Shown: one piece after another, positions 44,591 to 56,035 of the stretch
Numbering within the stretch: position 1 is the stretch's first letter
Layout of the letters: each line of letters begins with the position of its first letter
NCBI GenBank assembly: GCA_025642065.1
Contig: JAODUP010001075.1
Location: forward strand, 1-64,000
Length of the DNA stretch: 64,000 nucleotides
Direction of reading: 5' to 3'
Source of the DNA: Paralvinella palmiformis
Taxonomy: Eukaryota > Annelida > Polychaeta > Terebellida > Alvinellidae
The notes under the pieces: model-generated
Told to the model about the DNA's origin: nothing
Seen by the model: the letters and a program-made list of their open reading frames with translations, nothing else
The model's database searches: none
Translations under genes and position numbers: made by a program

Positions 44591-45583
44591 TGACCGACTT
44601 TCTCTTTACATTTAATAGAGTGGATTATGTCTGAGAGTGAGTGAGATGATATTGCAGGAAGCTTACAGAGTTTGTCTGATTATCTGTGTACGGCGTCTGT
44701 TTGGATGAATACAGAAATGTCAGCATCTTTTGGCCCAACAATTAGTTACACCTGGGCTATAAGAAACCTGTTTTACCAAAGTTAATACCAAATATGGTTG
44801 AATAAAAAGACAATGCTCATTAAATATACGATATACATTAGTATCAAGAAGAACATGCATTATTTGTTAATAGTTTGTTTTATTGTGTTCTAGTTGTGAT
44901 GTTTATTTCTTGAAAAGTTCATGATTGGATAATAACAAGTGAAGCGTTATCTTTCTTCAATTAAGCTTCCCTTTGTCTGCAAAGAAAATGCATATAATAT
45001 TATTATAATACCAATTATAATACCAAACATAAACGGCGCTCTTTTCATACTTGAAGCCTGATATATAACAATAGTAGCAAGGCGGCTAGAAGAATATTTG
45101 CAAAGCAATGACTTCTGGAATATTTATAATTATGTTTGAAAGTAAAGGTTATTGAATAGAAACCCCTCTATTGAAAGGGCATTTTTAAATTACTGAGACT
45201 TCTGATAAGGATTCACCGACATCAGTAATTCTACGTTTTGTATATTTACTGACCTCCTTGTAATGGATTTTCCAATGTTGGTGAGGCATTCAAAGTGCTG
45301 TCTTGCTATAAAGATACGTACACTAATAAGGGTAAAGACGTACTTTACTAACACATCCTAATGGGTTGCAATCGTATATAGGACATCAGAATATATATGC
45401 CTTCATTTTAGTGTAGGGCAAGGAATCGCGTGAGACCAAGACGTTACTGTTGGTGAAATTGTATATGTTATTTCGGCTATCATCAAATAAGGAACACGCA
45501 CCCTATTCGTAAGCACATAGACTAGTCTCAGCCAGTTTTCTGTACACAAGGGACCATAGGTTGGATTGCAGCATACTCTTTTT

Positions 45584-45900
<317 letters not shown>

Positions 45901-45978
45901 TATATCAAATATGATACGTTTATTTCATACCAATATATGTATAAAGCTAAATTGGGATATATATAACTCACTAAGAAA

Positions 45979-46345
45979 TTAAACACCAAAATGGCTGGAT
46001 AAAAAATGCATTTTCAGCAACATATTCCGTGTTTTCGATTCACGAATCTGAGCTGGAAGTGCATTCCATGACTTGGCTTGGACATTGTCACTGATAAACT
46101 GTCAACATGTCACATATATATATATATCTTGGAGCCTGTTCATGTTGGGCTGTATACGTGTGCATTACGATTGTAAATTGCACTAGATAATGAACAAGTA
46201 ACCAATGGAAATCCTTCAATATTGGTGTCATGTGACACAATAACTCGCCATCCCCTGCCGAGTCTCGTCTTAATAGTGTTACTATCAATAGATGTCCCAC
46301 AATGCGAGATTCAATCACCTTGCCCTGATGCGAAATATTGAACAC
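45979..46345 (-). pseudogene. CR1-like LINE fragment, RT C-terminal end
   Basis: Minus-strand frame 46345-46088 contains LLCHMTPILKDFHWLL and EQAPRYIYICDMLTVYQ, matching the DHITP.L..LHWLPV and GLAPRYI.DLL blocks of CR1-type RT ends. Another frame nearer the 3' end gives NALPAQIRES and then a stop at 45979-45981, the usual WN.LP..IR.. ending. The segment between the two blocks is deleted. Absent from arm A at the paralogous position, so the insertion followed D2 or was lost from arm A. Confidence 0.82.
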
Positions 46346-46564
46346 TGTCTCACCAGAAGGTCTTACGGTATGAATATTTACAAAGGCCTAGTGATTGATG
46401 TTCATTTTTATCATTTTCGCTTCACACACGAGTTGAACTAAAATAATTAGAACTCGAGGAAGGATAGCAGTAAATACGTATTGCCATCGGGTAGGACTCT
46501 TCCTGATGGTAATAGTGCATATTTGTGGCATGGTCTTTCACATATAGCAACATTTGAGAGTGAA

Positions 46565-46840
46565 CTTTTATATATATTTATATCGCGCTCTATTCAGCTA
46601 GAAGCTGCTCTAAGGTGTTTCACAATATTATTTACAATATTATTATCCCTGATATCCACCCAACACATATCCCAAGCGAGTAATCAAACACATAGTCATC
46701 GCGTCCTTTTATGTACTCATTTGTTATGGATGAGTGAACCAGTCGCCACATGACAGCATTACAGCTCACGGAGCCTCGAACCCGCGACCGTTCGGCTACG
46801 AATCCTACGCTCTAACTAACTACGCTATCACGACTATTCA
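46565..46840 (-). mobile_element. tRNA-derived SINE, minus strand
   Basis: The complement of 46770-46837 is tRNA-like: an A-box-like TAGCGTAGTTAG (complement of 46816-46827) followed by TTAGAGCG, then a B box GGTTCGAGGC (complement of 46773-46782). The body continues leftward to about 46565, ending at a TA-rich tail, and shares the GAAGCTGCTCTAAGG...ATTATTATCCCTGA core with the relic at 11504-11680. No target-site duplication was identified. The plus-strand 90-codon frame at 46481-46753 crosses the body and is not a gene. Confidence 0.72.
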
Positions 46841-47003
46841 TGAACAATATCTAGAAACATGATACTCATAGGGATTATTCTGTAATAAATACATTTAATT
46901 ATATGACTGTCGCCGGATGTTTGAGGATGTTGTTTATATTTCCCAGAGCTAATATTCTACTAGGTTATCTAACCACGATATACTCACCAATGTAATTGAG
47001 CTA

Positions 47004-47495
47004 CAATCGGCGCATTACACTCTATGCTTCAAATGCATGACGGTACATGAGATCCGACATGTTTATGCCCAGCTTAATATCGTATCATCCGTATCATCCA
47101 AGTTGTGTCCTTTGAGCAGTCTTCCGTGTTGTACAGTTCATCAATGGCAAAATTCAGTCGACGTGAGATCGACATGTCTGATGACAGATGATGACAATCA
47201 GCGCATTACACTCTAGGCCCAGCTTAATATACCATCATCCATATCATTCAAGTTGCTTCCTTTGAGCAGTCTTCCGTGTTGTACAGTTCATCAATGGCAA
47301 AATTCAGTCGACGTGAGCTCGACATGTCTGATGACAGATGATGACAATCAGCGCATTACACTCTAGGCCCAGCTTAATATCGCATCATCCATATCATCCA
47401 AGTTGTGTCCTTTGAGCAGTATTCCGTGTTGTACAGTTCATCAATGGCAAAAGTCAGTCGACGTGAGATCGACATGTCTGATGACAGATGATGCG
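47004..47495 (+). repeat. Local tandem triplication, 150-bp period
   Basis: CCCAGCTTAATAT begins at 47068, 47218 and 47368, an exact 150-bp period, and each unit runs to GATGACAGATGATG. The first unit has a longer left part (about 44 bp, ATGCTTCAAATG to GTTTAT) that units 2 and 3 lack, so the amplified version carries a deletion. Units differ by only a few bases. Arm A has a single copy at about 32045-32205, so the amplification is specific to arm B and recent relative to D2. Confidence 0.93.
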
Positions 47496-48450
47496 AGTGA
47501 CATATAGATTGAATGTCGCTGGACCTGATCAATTATTTATGAGATTTAACCGAAGCGTCTCATTTTGTATCTGACTTAGACGAAAGGCTAATGATCGATA
47601 TTGATCGGTAATGCACTTATCAATTCGCTAACTTATTATTACTGCTGCAGCTATTGGTACAATAACCGCAGATTGCGCAACAACAACAACAACTATTACT
47701 TCTTTATCAGTAATACTGTTTATACTGCTATTTTTTCTACAGAAGCTTGAAGCTTGCCGATTGTGTTTTGGGAAAAATACAAACATTTAAGTTGTGGGTT
47801 AGAATCTGGATCTTAGATTTATTTGAGGGGTTGCTTCTCTCCCTATTAATCCATCGACAATAAGAAGCACCCTTATATACCTAAGTTTTAAAAATAGTTT
47901 ACAATCTGTTGTTGCACCAATTCGTGATTTAATATGAGATCACTTAAACATAAAACTATATTTATTTTTGATAATATCCTAAGTTTACCTTTGTATTTCT
48001 ATGTTTTGGCGCATGCAATGTGTCACTTAGCCGATGGAAGAGAGAAAACGTTTGAAATTGAAACTAAAGTAATAATATATACGTCGATTAGGGTTACCAA
48101 AATTAATGGGAGCGCTTATATCTCTATTGACCAAAAAGGCAATAACAGGAGGTCTCTCATCCAGAATATAATCAATACAGAAATCGAAAATATAAATGAA
48201 ATATCTGTTGCATATTGTAAATTCCATAAGGTTTCCTTAAATGAAAGCCAACAATGATTTGTGAACATTCAGGACATACATATTACTTCCAGTTGCAAAA
48301 ACCCACCTTAAACGTTTGTTTGATCGTATCTGTTTTACCCAGGATTGTAACAATCTCCCATCAATAACTATTTCTTTAGGTATCAAGGTCATGAAATCCC
48401 AACTAAATACTGATACTATCTTTTGTAAAAGGTAAGTTACAAAGTGGCAA

Positions 48451-48453
<3 letters not shown>

Positions 48454-48543
<90 letters not shown>
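48454..48543. repeat. (TA)n microsatellite, about 90 bp
   Basis: Uninterrupted TA. Paralogous to 33466-33524 in arm A, and longer. Confidence 0.96.
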
Positions 48544-48548
<5 letters not shown>

Positions 48549-49982
48549 TGACACATCCTTCTATATAAATGTGCAGGCATATTATGAAAACTCACTGGCT
48601 ATGGTAATAAAAACAGTGTAAGGGTTTTATCTATATATATACTGGGAATACATAATCTCTGAATACGGTCGTGTTTCGTGTTGTAAATGTCATTAGGAGT
48701 CAATATATTGAGATATAATGGCCATACAACAAATGAATGATGAACTGAATATTTCATGTTGGGTTATATTTAGGGAACCATTTAATAACATAGCCTTTAC
48801 GCTTGACTTCACATCCGCATCATACTCTTCGCCTTTTACAGACAGTAACTAACGAATTAGTATGTGTTCATATGCTTCTGTTTCGTCAAACTGATCTTTT
48901 GCCAGTTTTTTTTTAAATAGATACTCTAAATTCACATTTTATCTAATTTATCTTTCCTAGACAACACAGTTTTTTAAATATTTTTTTGTTATATTCAGTA
49001 AAATGGCTTTTATGCCATTGTTATACTAAATTACAGTTTTTAATGACATCCATTAGGGATGAATGGTATTCGTGACGTTCAGTGATTGAACCACGAACGC
49101 CGAATTGCACGCCAGCTTGTTCATTGATTTAGCTACGGACCACCTTTGAGTATTTTCCAAACCGAGCTGTTCTAAGGACTAGCTAGCATAAAGAGCCACG
49201 TTATCGTTACCTAACAGACTCCATAGTTTTACTTCATTTCTCGCAATTAATTGCATAATACATAATAATCTATTTCGTATATTAAATTTCATATTTCTAG
49301 CATTCCATCAAGCAGTTGTTTGATGAATAAGGTGATGTTTTTTTTACTAAAAGGTTTACCATTATTATGTGCAGGGGCTTGTATAATACACTATCATCAA
49401 TTGGTATGGCATAAAGGCACCAATCCATCAAGTAATAAGTCATTTATTTTTTGACAACAATTTATCATATAAACAGTCTTTCAAACGAAGAACTTCCCAG
49501 TTTCTACCCGATCACTTTAGTCATGAACGTTATCACAACACCACCTCTTTAAAGACTAATGACATTATTGAAGCTCATTTTCGATCAATCTACCTTATGT
49601 TAGAACAACCGTAATAGTCACTACTATCGGTCTTACCATTGTACTTACACATATACTGAATGGTGAATTCCAAAGTTTGGTGTCGCAATAGATAGGCGAA
49701 TATAAAAACTAACGCGTTTACTATTAAATATTTGAGTAATTCGTTTATGATTCTATCATCTAAACATCTGGACACAAAATTTATGTTTATTCACTAAGAA
49801 ATTCCATTGGAAGGAACTTATAGCTAGGATATGTAATACGTAAAATCAGTAAATCTAAACTAGAAGAAGAAAGTTATTGAAGTTGGTTGACCGTTAATGA
49901 ATAGATATTCTTGTAATGAAAAACTACATTTAAATTGTCATCCACTTTAGATGTTATACTTGTTTATGAACATAACCTTAGC

Positions 49983-49984
<2 letters not shown>

Positions 49985-50047
<63 letters not shown>

Positions 50048-50071
50048 CTTATCTCTCTTTTCTCTCTCATT
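49985..50071. repeat. (TA)n-(TC)n microsatellite
   Basis: About 57 bp of TA, then CT-rich units to about 50071. The TC part corresponds to the left part of the field at 34136 in arm A. Confidence 0.93.
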
Positions 50072-51879
50072 ATCTGTGGTGCGTGTTTGAGTTATTGAAT
50101 GATTTATTGAGTGAGCTAGTGAGGGAATCGGCGTTTCTCGTCCTCTATATTTCATTAAAACAAATTACATAGCTTAAAGTGAGAGGGCTCATATATTTAA
50201 CGTACTTCCTTTAACAAATGCAATCTTTACAAAGAAGAGCAAAATATATTTAAAATTGAAAAAAAAGGTCACCCATCGTAGAATACAGTGTTCTAAGATA
50301 AAGGTGACACATTGCATTGATTGAGATATTATTAATGTTAGGCTATTGATATTCATAAACGATGTCTTCCTCCAAGGTTTTGATCAAAATGAGATCATAA
50401 TTTCAGAAATAAAATGAGTTTGGTTTTATTAAACTTGACTGGCACGAAACGATCCTCTTAAACACGCTGGTCACTCTCATATAAGTTATTGGTTTTAGTG
50501 ATAACAACTTAACAATAATTGTGTTTGTGACTTTTAATGAATAACGGGGAGGACAAGAATATATTTCACACCTTTATGGATATACAGTTCTAACATAATA
50601 TCGATGTTCTGAGAACTTTCGATTTTGACGAAGTCATAAGGTTAAGATTAGTATTTATACTATTGCAGTATTCCATATATTGCTGGCATAACATCAAACA
50701 ACTTTCAAGATGGTTAGTCATTTAAAATGTTGGATATTCCGTAGGATCTTAATAATGTGTGTTCTTGTTGTATTAATAAAATCATTTCAATCAAACTTGA
50801 TATTTAGTAAATGAGGATCTATTTCCTGTGCGACATGGATCCGTATCATTCAGCATCAATGACAGGATCTCAAAGTAATATTTCAAATCATTAATTTATT
50901 ACGAGGATAATTATTATTATTAAGTAGAGTATTCATATGTTTTTTGCAGTCTTATACTCAACTTTAACATTCAGTAGCATTAACATATTAAATATTTAGG
51001 ATAAACCACAATGACGTATTAATTCATACAAGTATTAACATTAATTTTAAATAACAATGGGCTAGAGATATATTTTAAAATGGTTTACTCTGGAATGACC
51101 GTATATGGCAGCATATAACTACATTAACTAATCAATAGTTGTTCTATCGAACGTTCCCATTGACCTTCTTCAATTGCGGTTGAGTGGAGGAGAGCCAGCA
51201 AGAAGTATAACGCTTGTGGAATAGATTCTAGTGGGGACAAAGTGACCTAATGCATTGTCTTCTTTTCAATCTGTGCGACAACAACGTCCCATGATCAGCT
51301 AACCCCCGTCGCCACTACACGAACTGGGACTCCATAAGTAGACATATAAGGACACGACCTTTTGTTTAGGTTAAAGTTGGCCAAAGTCCAAATGTAGAGG
51401 GTTGGTCTTGTCTTATTAAAGTGGCCATCGTTGGCCACTAAAACAAATGACATTCGTGCCACATAAGTCACTATATAATCGCTAACGGAAAACGGACAAA
51501 GCCAATTGTTTATTGGCCATTTACTACATATTAGATGAGTGATAATCAACCTGATCTTGATATGTATTGTTTATCTGTCGAATTACCAAGAATACGCTAA
51601 GTTAGTTACAGTCTTCTTTGCTCCATTTTAATGTATTGATGGACTCCGATAAAGTTCAGATAATATTATTGTTCGCCAGAGATCAATATTAGGGTTTGAA
51701 TCCAACTGATAATCTGTCTTTGAGGGATGCTTCTTTAGACAGTTACCTTTCGGTCAAAGGTACAACATCTTATTAGATTACTGCTCGCATATAATCCGAT
51801 TAGCGTCTTTGATATATGTTTCATAAGTTACCTTTCGGCCATATGTGCCAAATATAATAAAAGTCAAAGATACAAAAAA

Positions 51880-52128
51880 GACTCACTCACTCACTGACTG
51901 ACTGACTGACTGACTGACTGACTGACTGATTGACTACTACTGACTACTGACTACTGACTCACACTACTACCCGACTGACTGACCCTGACTCATCTAACTA
52001 CTCACACTACGACTACTGACTACTACTACTACTGACTGACTGACTCACTCACTCACTCACTCACTCACTCACTCACTCACTCACTCACTCACTCACTCAC
52101 TCACTCACTCACTCACTCACTCACTGAG
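51880..52128. repeat. (CTGA)n / (CTAC) / (CACT)n tetranucleotide field
   Basis: CACT units, then CTGA units, a scrambled middle mixing GACTACT and CTGACT, then about 90 bp of pure CACT. No counterpart in arm A, where the flanking blocks meet directly. Similar units recur at 60330-60720. Confidence 0.93.
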
Positions 52129-52289
52129 TATATTTATGTATTTATGTTCTAGATCACTAAATACATCTGTTGGAATACAGATTTCAAATATCAGATTTTA
52201 CAACATTAAATTGTCATATTACTTATATCATTTGGAACGCTATTACGTTCACAGTTTGTCTCAGAATTAAATGATATCGGAATTATAAA

Positions 52290-52470
52290 CTCACACCGCA
52301 CATACCTGCTTACGCACAGATGAGCACGCACGCATATACGACATATAATTACACACACATACCAGCTCGCACGCACCCTACATCCACGCAGACACTCTCT
52401 GACTCACATACATACATACATACACACACATACACGCATGCACATCAACACAACTGTGCCTGCAAACATA
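52290..52470. repeat. Degenerate CA/CATA/CGCA-rich tract
   Basis: Mixed ACAC, CATA and GCAC units. Longer than the paralogous tract at 36061-36130. Confidence 0.7.
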
Positions 52471-53424
52471 CACGCACACATGTATTACAATGATTAGTAC
52501 GATTTCTGGTTTAGAGAAAGATGTCATTCAGATTTAAAAAGATAATTTAGTATTATATTACCCATTATGTAGAAAAGCTGAATGGGGCAGAGTAAGACCT
52601 CAGTATTGATTGATCATCATTATATACTGTCATTTTTAACATTCAGTATGTATGTTTAACCGACATGTTTTTCTTCTTTCGATAAATCAATTATTAAAAC
52701 AGTCGAGGCTCTTGAATGATAATATTAATCCATCAAGTAGTTTTATAACATATACAAATAGACAGGATGCTTTTTACAGAAACAAGGAAATGCACCAAAG
52801 AAAGTGTAATGACGATCACCAAATTACGTGACGTTTTAGAGGAAAGGTATAATGGATTATGTTTTCTACCATATTACAACACGTTTACATCAGCGAAGAT
52901 ATACAGGTATGATCTCCTAAATGGACCACACCAGCATCAATTATTGTCGGTAATGGCAGGCACAATTGACGCGCAGGTAAGTATTGTTAACTAGACAAAG
53001 ATGGATCCTAATTCAGGCTAATGGATAGGATTAGAATATCTGATTCCTTCTAAACGAGGCTACCATCGTGACGAACGTCATGATTGTCGAATATTGGATG
53101 TTGGTAGCTTCTGAAATATATGTTGCTATCCTCTTTGATTAATACATTTAATGCTATGATTTATTGTTCACAGTTTACATTTTAGGCTAAAGTGATTTCT
53201 ATTCGCGGAATAATACGTTAAGAGATTGCGATTATATATATTAACAAAGTTACTTGTAAAGTCATAGGCCTTGTTCATTAGAAAGTCAATAACCATAAAA
53301 TCGGATGATCAGAAGTATATTATACGATTGCAACATAGTTATTATATAAAATCTACCTGTTTTAGATATTGATTGACAAGTGATATAACCTTAGAACAGC
53401 ATGTAAATTGAAGTGTCCGCTTAG

Positions 53425-53756
53425 CTAGATATGTATTTCCAGTGACTCCAAGATAAAATACAGTAACAGTTGGTTATAACGAAATTCAAGGGGACTGGGA
53501 ATTAATTTTCTAATAATGGTAATTCGTTTTATCACAATTTCCAAGTTAGTTCCCAATGCAAGAACAATAACAGGTGAAAATAAACCCTTTACTAAGACAC
53601 GGAACATATTTGTTCCTAGTCTCTGATTAGATGGTGAAATCCAACAATTAATACCATCTTTTATTTCCACATTCTCATTAAAGATTTTGCATGAAATAAT
53701 CTGTTGTGTGTCAGGCAATGACTGAAGATAGATACTCAGTTTTGCACACAAATTTA
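53425..53756 (-). other. Unassigned 108-codon minus-strand frame next to the pogo/Tigger-like domain
   Basis: Frame from 53751 to 53425 with mixed composition and no stop. It lies directly downstream of the CENP-B-type HTH remnant on the same strand and could be the decayed next part of that transposase, but I recognise no second DNA-binding or DDE motif. It lies in an arm-B-specific segment. Confidence 0.2.
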
Positions 53757-53912
53757 CGTGAGCTTTCTCAGGGCATCCTTGTTCCTCAACAACGTTGACA
53801 GTGTGCTACACGGAACAACCATATTCGCCTGCAATTTGAGTGTTAGCTTTCACTTTTCTGAGTACCTCCTAAATAACTTTGTGTCAAGAGATACTGGTTT
53901 ACGTCTGCTAGC
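53757..53912 (-). pseudogene. pogo/Tigger-like transposase remnant: CENP-B-type N-terminal helix-turn-helix
   Basis: The complement reads, with one frame slip, PVSLDTKL, then VLRKVKANTQIAGEYGCSV, a break, then TLSTLLRNKDALRK. This order fits the psq/CENP-B N-terminal HTH of pogo-superfamily (Tigger) transposases, which typically read ..L.LE.KL.V...E.G....IA.EYG.S.STLSTI.KNKDKI. Only this DNA-binding domain is seen; the DDE catalytic domain is not visible. It lies between the arm A/arm B homology edge and a LINE endonuclease relic. A host gene with this domain is the alternative, less likely given the frame break. Confidence 0.55.
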
Positions 53913-54340
53913 CAATGCGATATTTTAATGCTGATTGTTTGCTGTGTATATCGGGGAGAACCTCCAGGCTGTCGCTTACTAAGCATAGCACGTATGATGG
54001 AGTAGTTACGAATAGCTCCTCCCCCCACCCCCCTAGAGGAACAGTACCGAACAATGGAGCTTAAATACCCTGATAATGATCACTCAGGGTTTCTAACGTC
54101 CCCCATTATTTTAGCATTTGGTAGAAAATGGTCTCTATTTAAAAAAGTTGCCAAGCCAATCCAAAGTTCGCAGTTTATCATACGCCGCAAGATTCTTTCA
54201 AGTGACACATGCCATATTGGTTGTTCCATTTACTATTGCAATGATAACATAGGTTGATCACACAAACTGACTATTGAAATTTCAAACATAATATTTCCTT
54301 ATAATAATAATACTCTCTCTATTTGGTACTCGTAGTACAT

Positions 54341-55264
54341 TCAACGTAATAACAAGTACGTGTAGGGACACAAACGAATAATGAAATAATTCAGACAACC
54401 AAGCCACTTAATATAAACAAAGATTTCAAAACAATCAATATACGATTCACTTTGCATGCAGCTGAGTAAAGATTTTAAATGCTTGACTGTAGCTTGGTAT
54501 TGGGAGCAAATCTGAGCATAACATTCCAGCCAATAATATGACAATTTCCGAAGTGGTATTGTATCCACTCCCGTATCAATGCAGCAGTTAATGGTGTCAT
54601 TACAGAAAACATCAATCTGATGTTTATGCATATTATCATACCACATTACATCACAGCATAATAATAACTCTTTAGCTATAATTATATCACCCTGACGTTC
54701 ATCTAATATATCCAGGTACATACTAATGTTATCCTTTTTAGCTTTATAACTTAAACGCTTTTCAGGCATTGTTCCACTAAACTACGACTAGATGAATATG
54801 TGCTATCATAATTTACAATGTGCTTCATTATCATATGAAATACATTCTGACTGACCAGAAAGTGATAAATACATGATCTACGGCTTAGTGAGTGATTAGT
54901 ATATGTATAATCACGAAGGACATTACTGTTTTGCAACGAATCGAGTGAAACATTACGATCCTCAAATTCCAACCAAGTTCTAGTTTGAGCATTAGTTCGC
55001 ACATATGATGTATTGAAATCACCACAGATAATGAAGGCATTACATTCATTTTTCATGCATTACAGGTTCGATATCATCAGTAACATTAACAGTTTCGTAA
55101 TTCACAGTCCCATTAGAGTACTTATCACTTCGCATATAGACTGATACAACACTTATAAATAAATTATGAGTAGTTTTTATAATAATACTACATTTTCGTC
55201 TGCAGTCTGTATCAACATTGCGAAGTCTCGCTAAATATGTACTGTATAATATGGCGACACCGCC
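54341..55264 (-). pseudogene. CR1-like LINE fragment: endonuclease domain and endonuclease-RT linker
   Basis: On the minus strand, reading down from 55264: GGVAILYS, an endonuclease strand (GG.A.FY), followed in frames with few breaks by SVVSVYMRSDK (..NVYMPSD). The frame 55056-54751 then carries IICGDFNTSYVR, an intact GDFN motif, and IYHFLVSQNVF, the usual IDHFIVS.NLF block. The overlapping frame 54769-54341 fits the linker to RT: LSYKAKKDNISMY.., CCIDTGVDTIP (C..AG...IP) and YYWLECYA. RT itself is missing. Endonuclease motifs are better preserved than in the other LINE relics of the window. Absent from arm A. Confidence 0.82.
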
Positions 55265-56035
55265 CCTGGTTCACCAACCATGATTTCTGACATGCAATCA
55301 ACACTAGATTTACCTTACCACAAATATTAAGCTGCATTTTTGTATTATTTCCCAGAAACGTTGACATTCAATATCATCAGGCCATAATTCAGAGTTCACG
55401 ATATCATTAATGTTGTCTGAATACATATAGAACATATACGTGAGGCCCAGTAAGGAACTGTTATCGGGTACCGGAGGTCGTTTTAATCTTGGGTCTTGTA
55501 TCTGTGTCATTTTTGTGTTGGTCTCCATTTGGTTGGGATGCAGGATGAAGCCATCACCAGCCTCTTCATATTCCGCCTGATCGTTAGGTTATAGTGATAA
55601 GGCCCCCTTTACGGGAATAGCATAGGCATTCATTAATGTATTCTTGAGTCTCGTACCACAGGATGTATTTGATACATTGGCTGCAGAAACTACCGCCACA
55701 ACATAATTGGTATCAAAAGGCGTTGAAGCCACTACACCAGAATATGTCGTTCTTTGGTGAGCACGAACATCTTATGGCACATACCCATAATTGGAAAATA
55801 AATGTTTTCTAACCGGCTGCGACAGCATAACAATTCTTCTTGGACCATGTCATGCTTATAACCAGCGCGATTTATATTAGTTTAATGCTGCGGGGACCGA
55901 AAATTAATTTTGCTCTAATCACGTTTTCGTTGTATAAAGTTCGATATAAAACAAGTGTCTTTACTATGGAAGTGAATGGACGCGTGGCCGGACCAACTAA
56001 CCACTTTGCGTTATATCCTAGTTATTTATAACAAA
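55265..56035 (-). other. Probable upstream part of the LINE or adjacent unassigned insertion
   Basis: Continues the arm-B-specific segment. Minus-strand frames, including one from 55528 to 55310 and a stop-poor stretch over about 55530-55790, have protein-like mixed composition but no motif I can name. By position they could be the decayed LINE 5' region. The plus frame 55840-56031 has no motif. Confidence 0.3.

Noticed and set aside
47068..47495. 150-bp tandem unit as a possible hammerhead-ribozyme satellite
   Set aside because: CTGATGA occurs in the unit, but no GAAA follows at stem-II distance. On the complement, TTGATGA...GGAAG departs from the core at essential positions. No intact hammerhead core was found on either strand.
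47934..48257. 107-codon plus frame that looks protein-like, in D2 arm B
   Set aside because: The paralogous arm A sequence (32640-32980) does not keep the frame, and no motif was recognised. Probably chance.
52767..52994. 75-codon plus frame in D2 arm B
   Set aside because: The arm A partner (about 36480-36650) aligns in DNA but has stops and indels, so the frame is not conserved.
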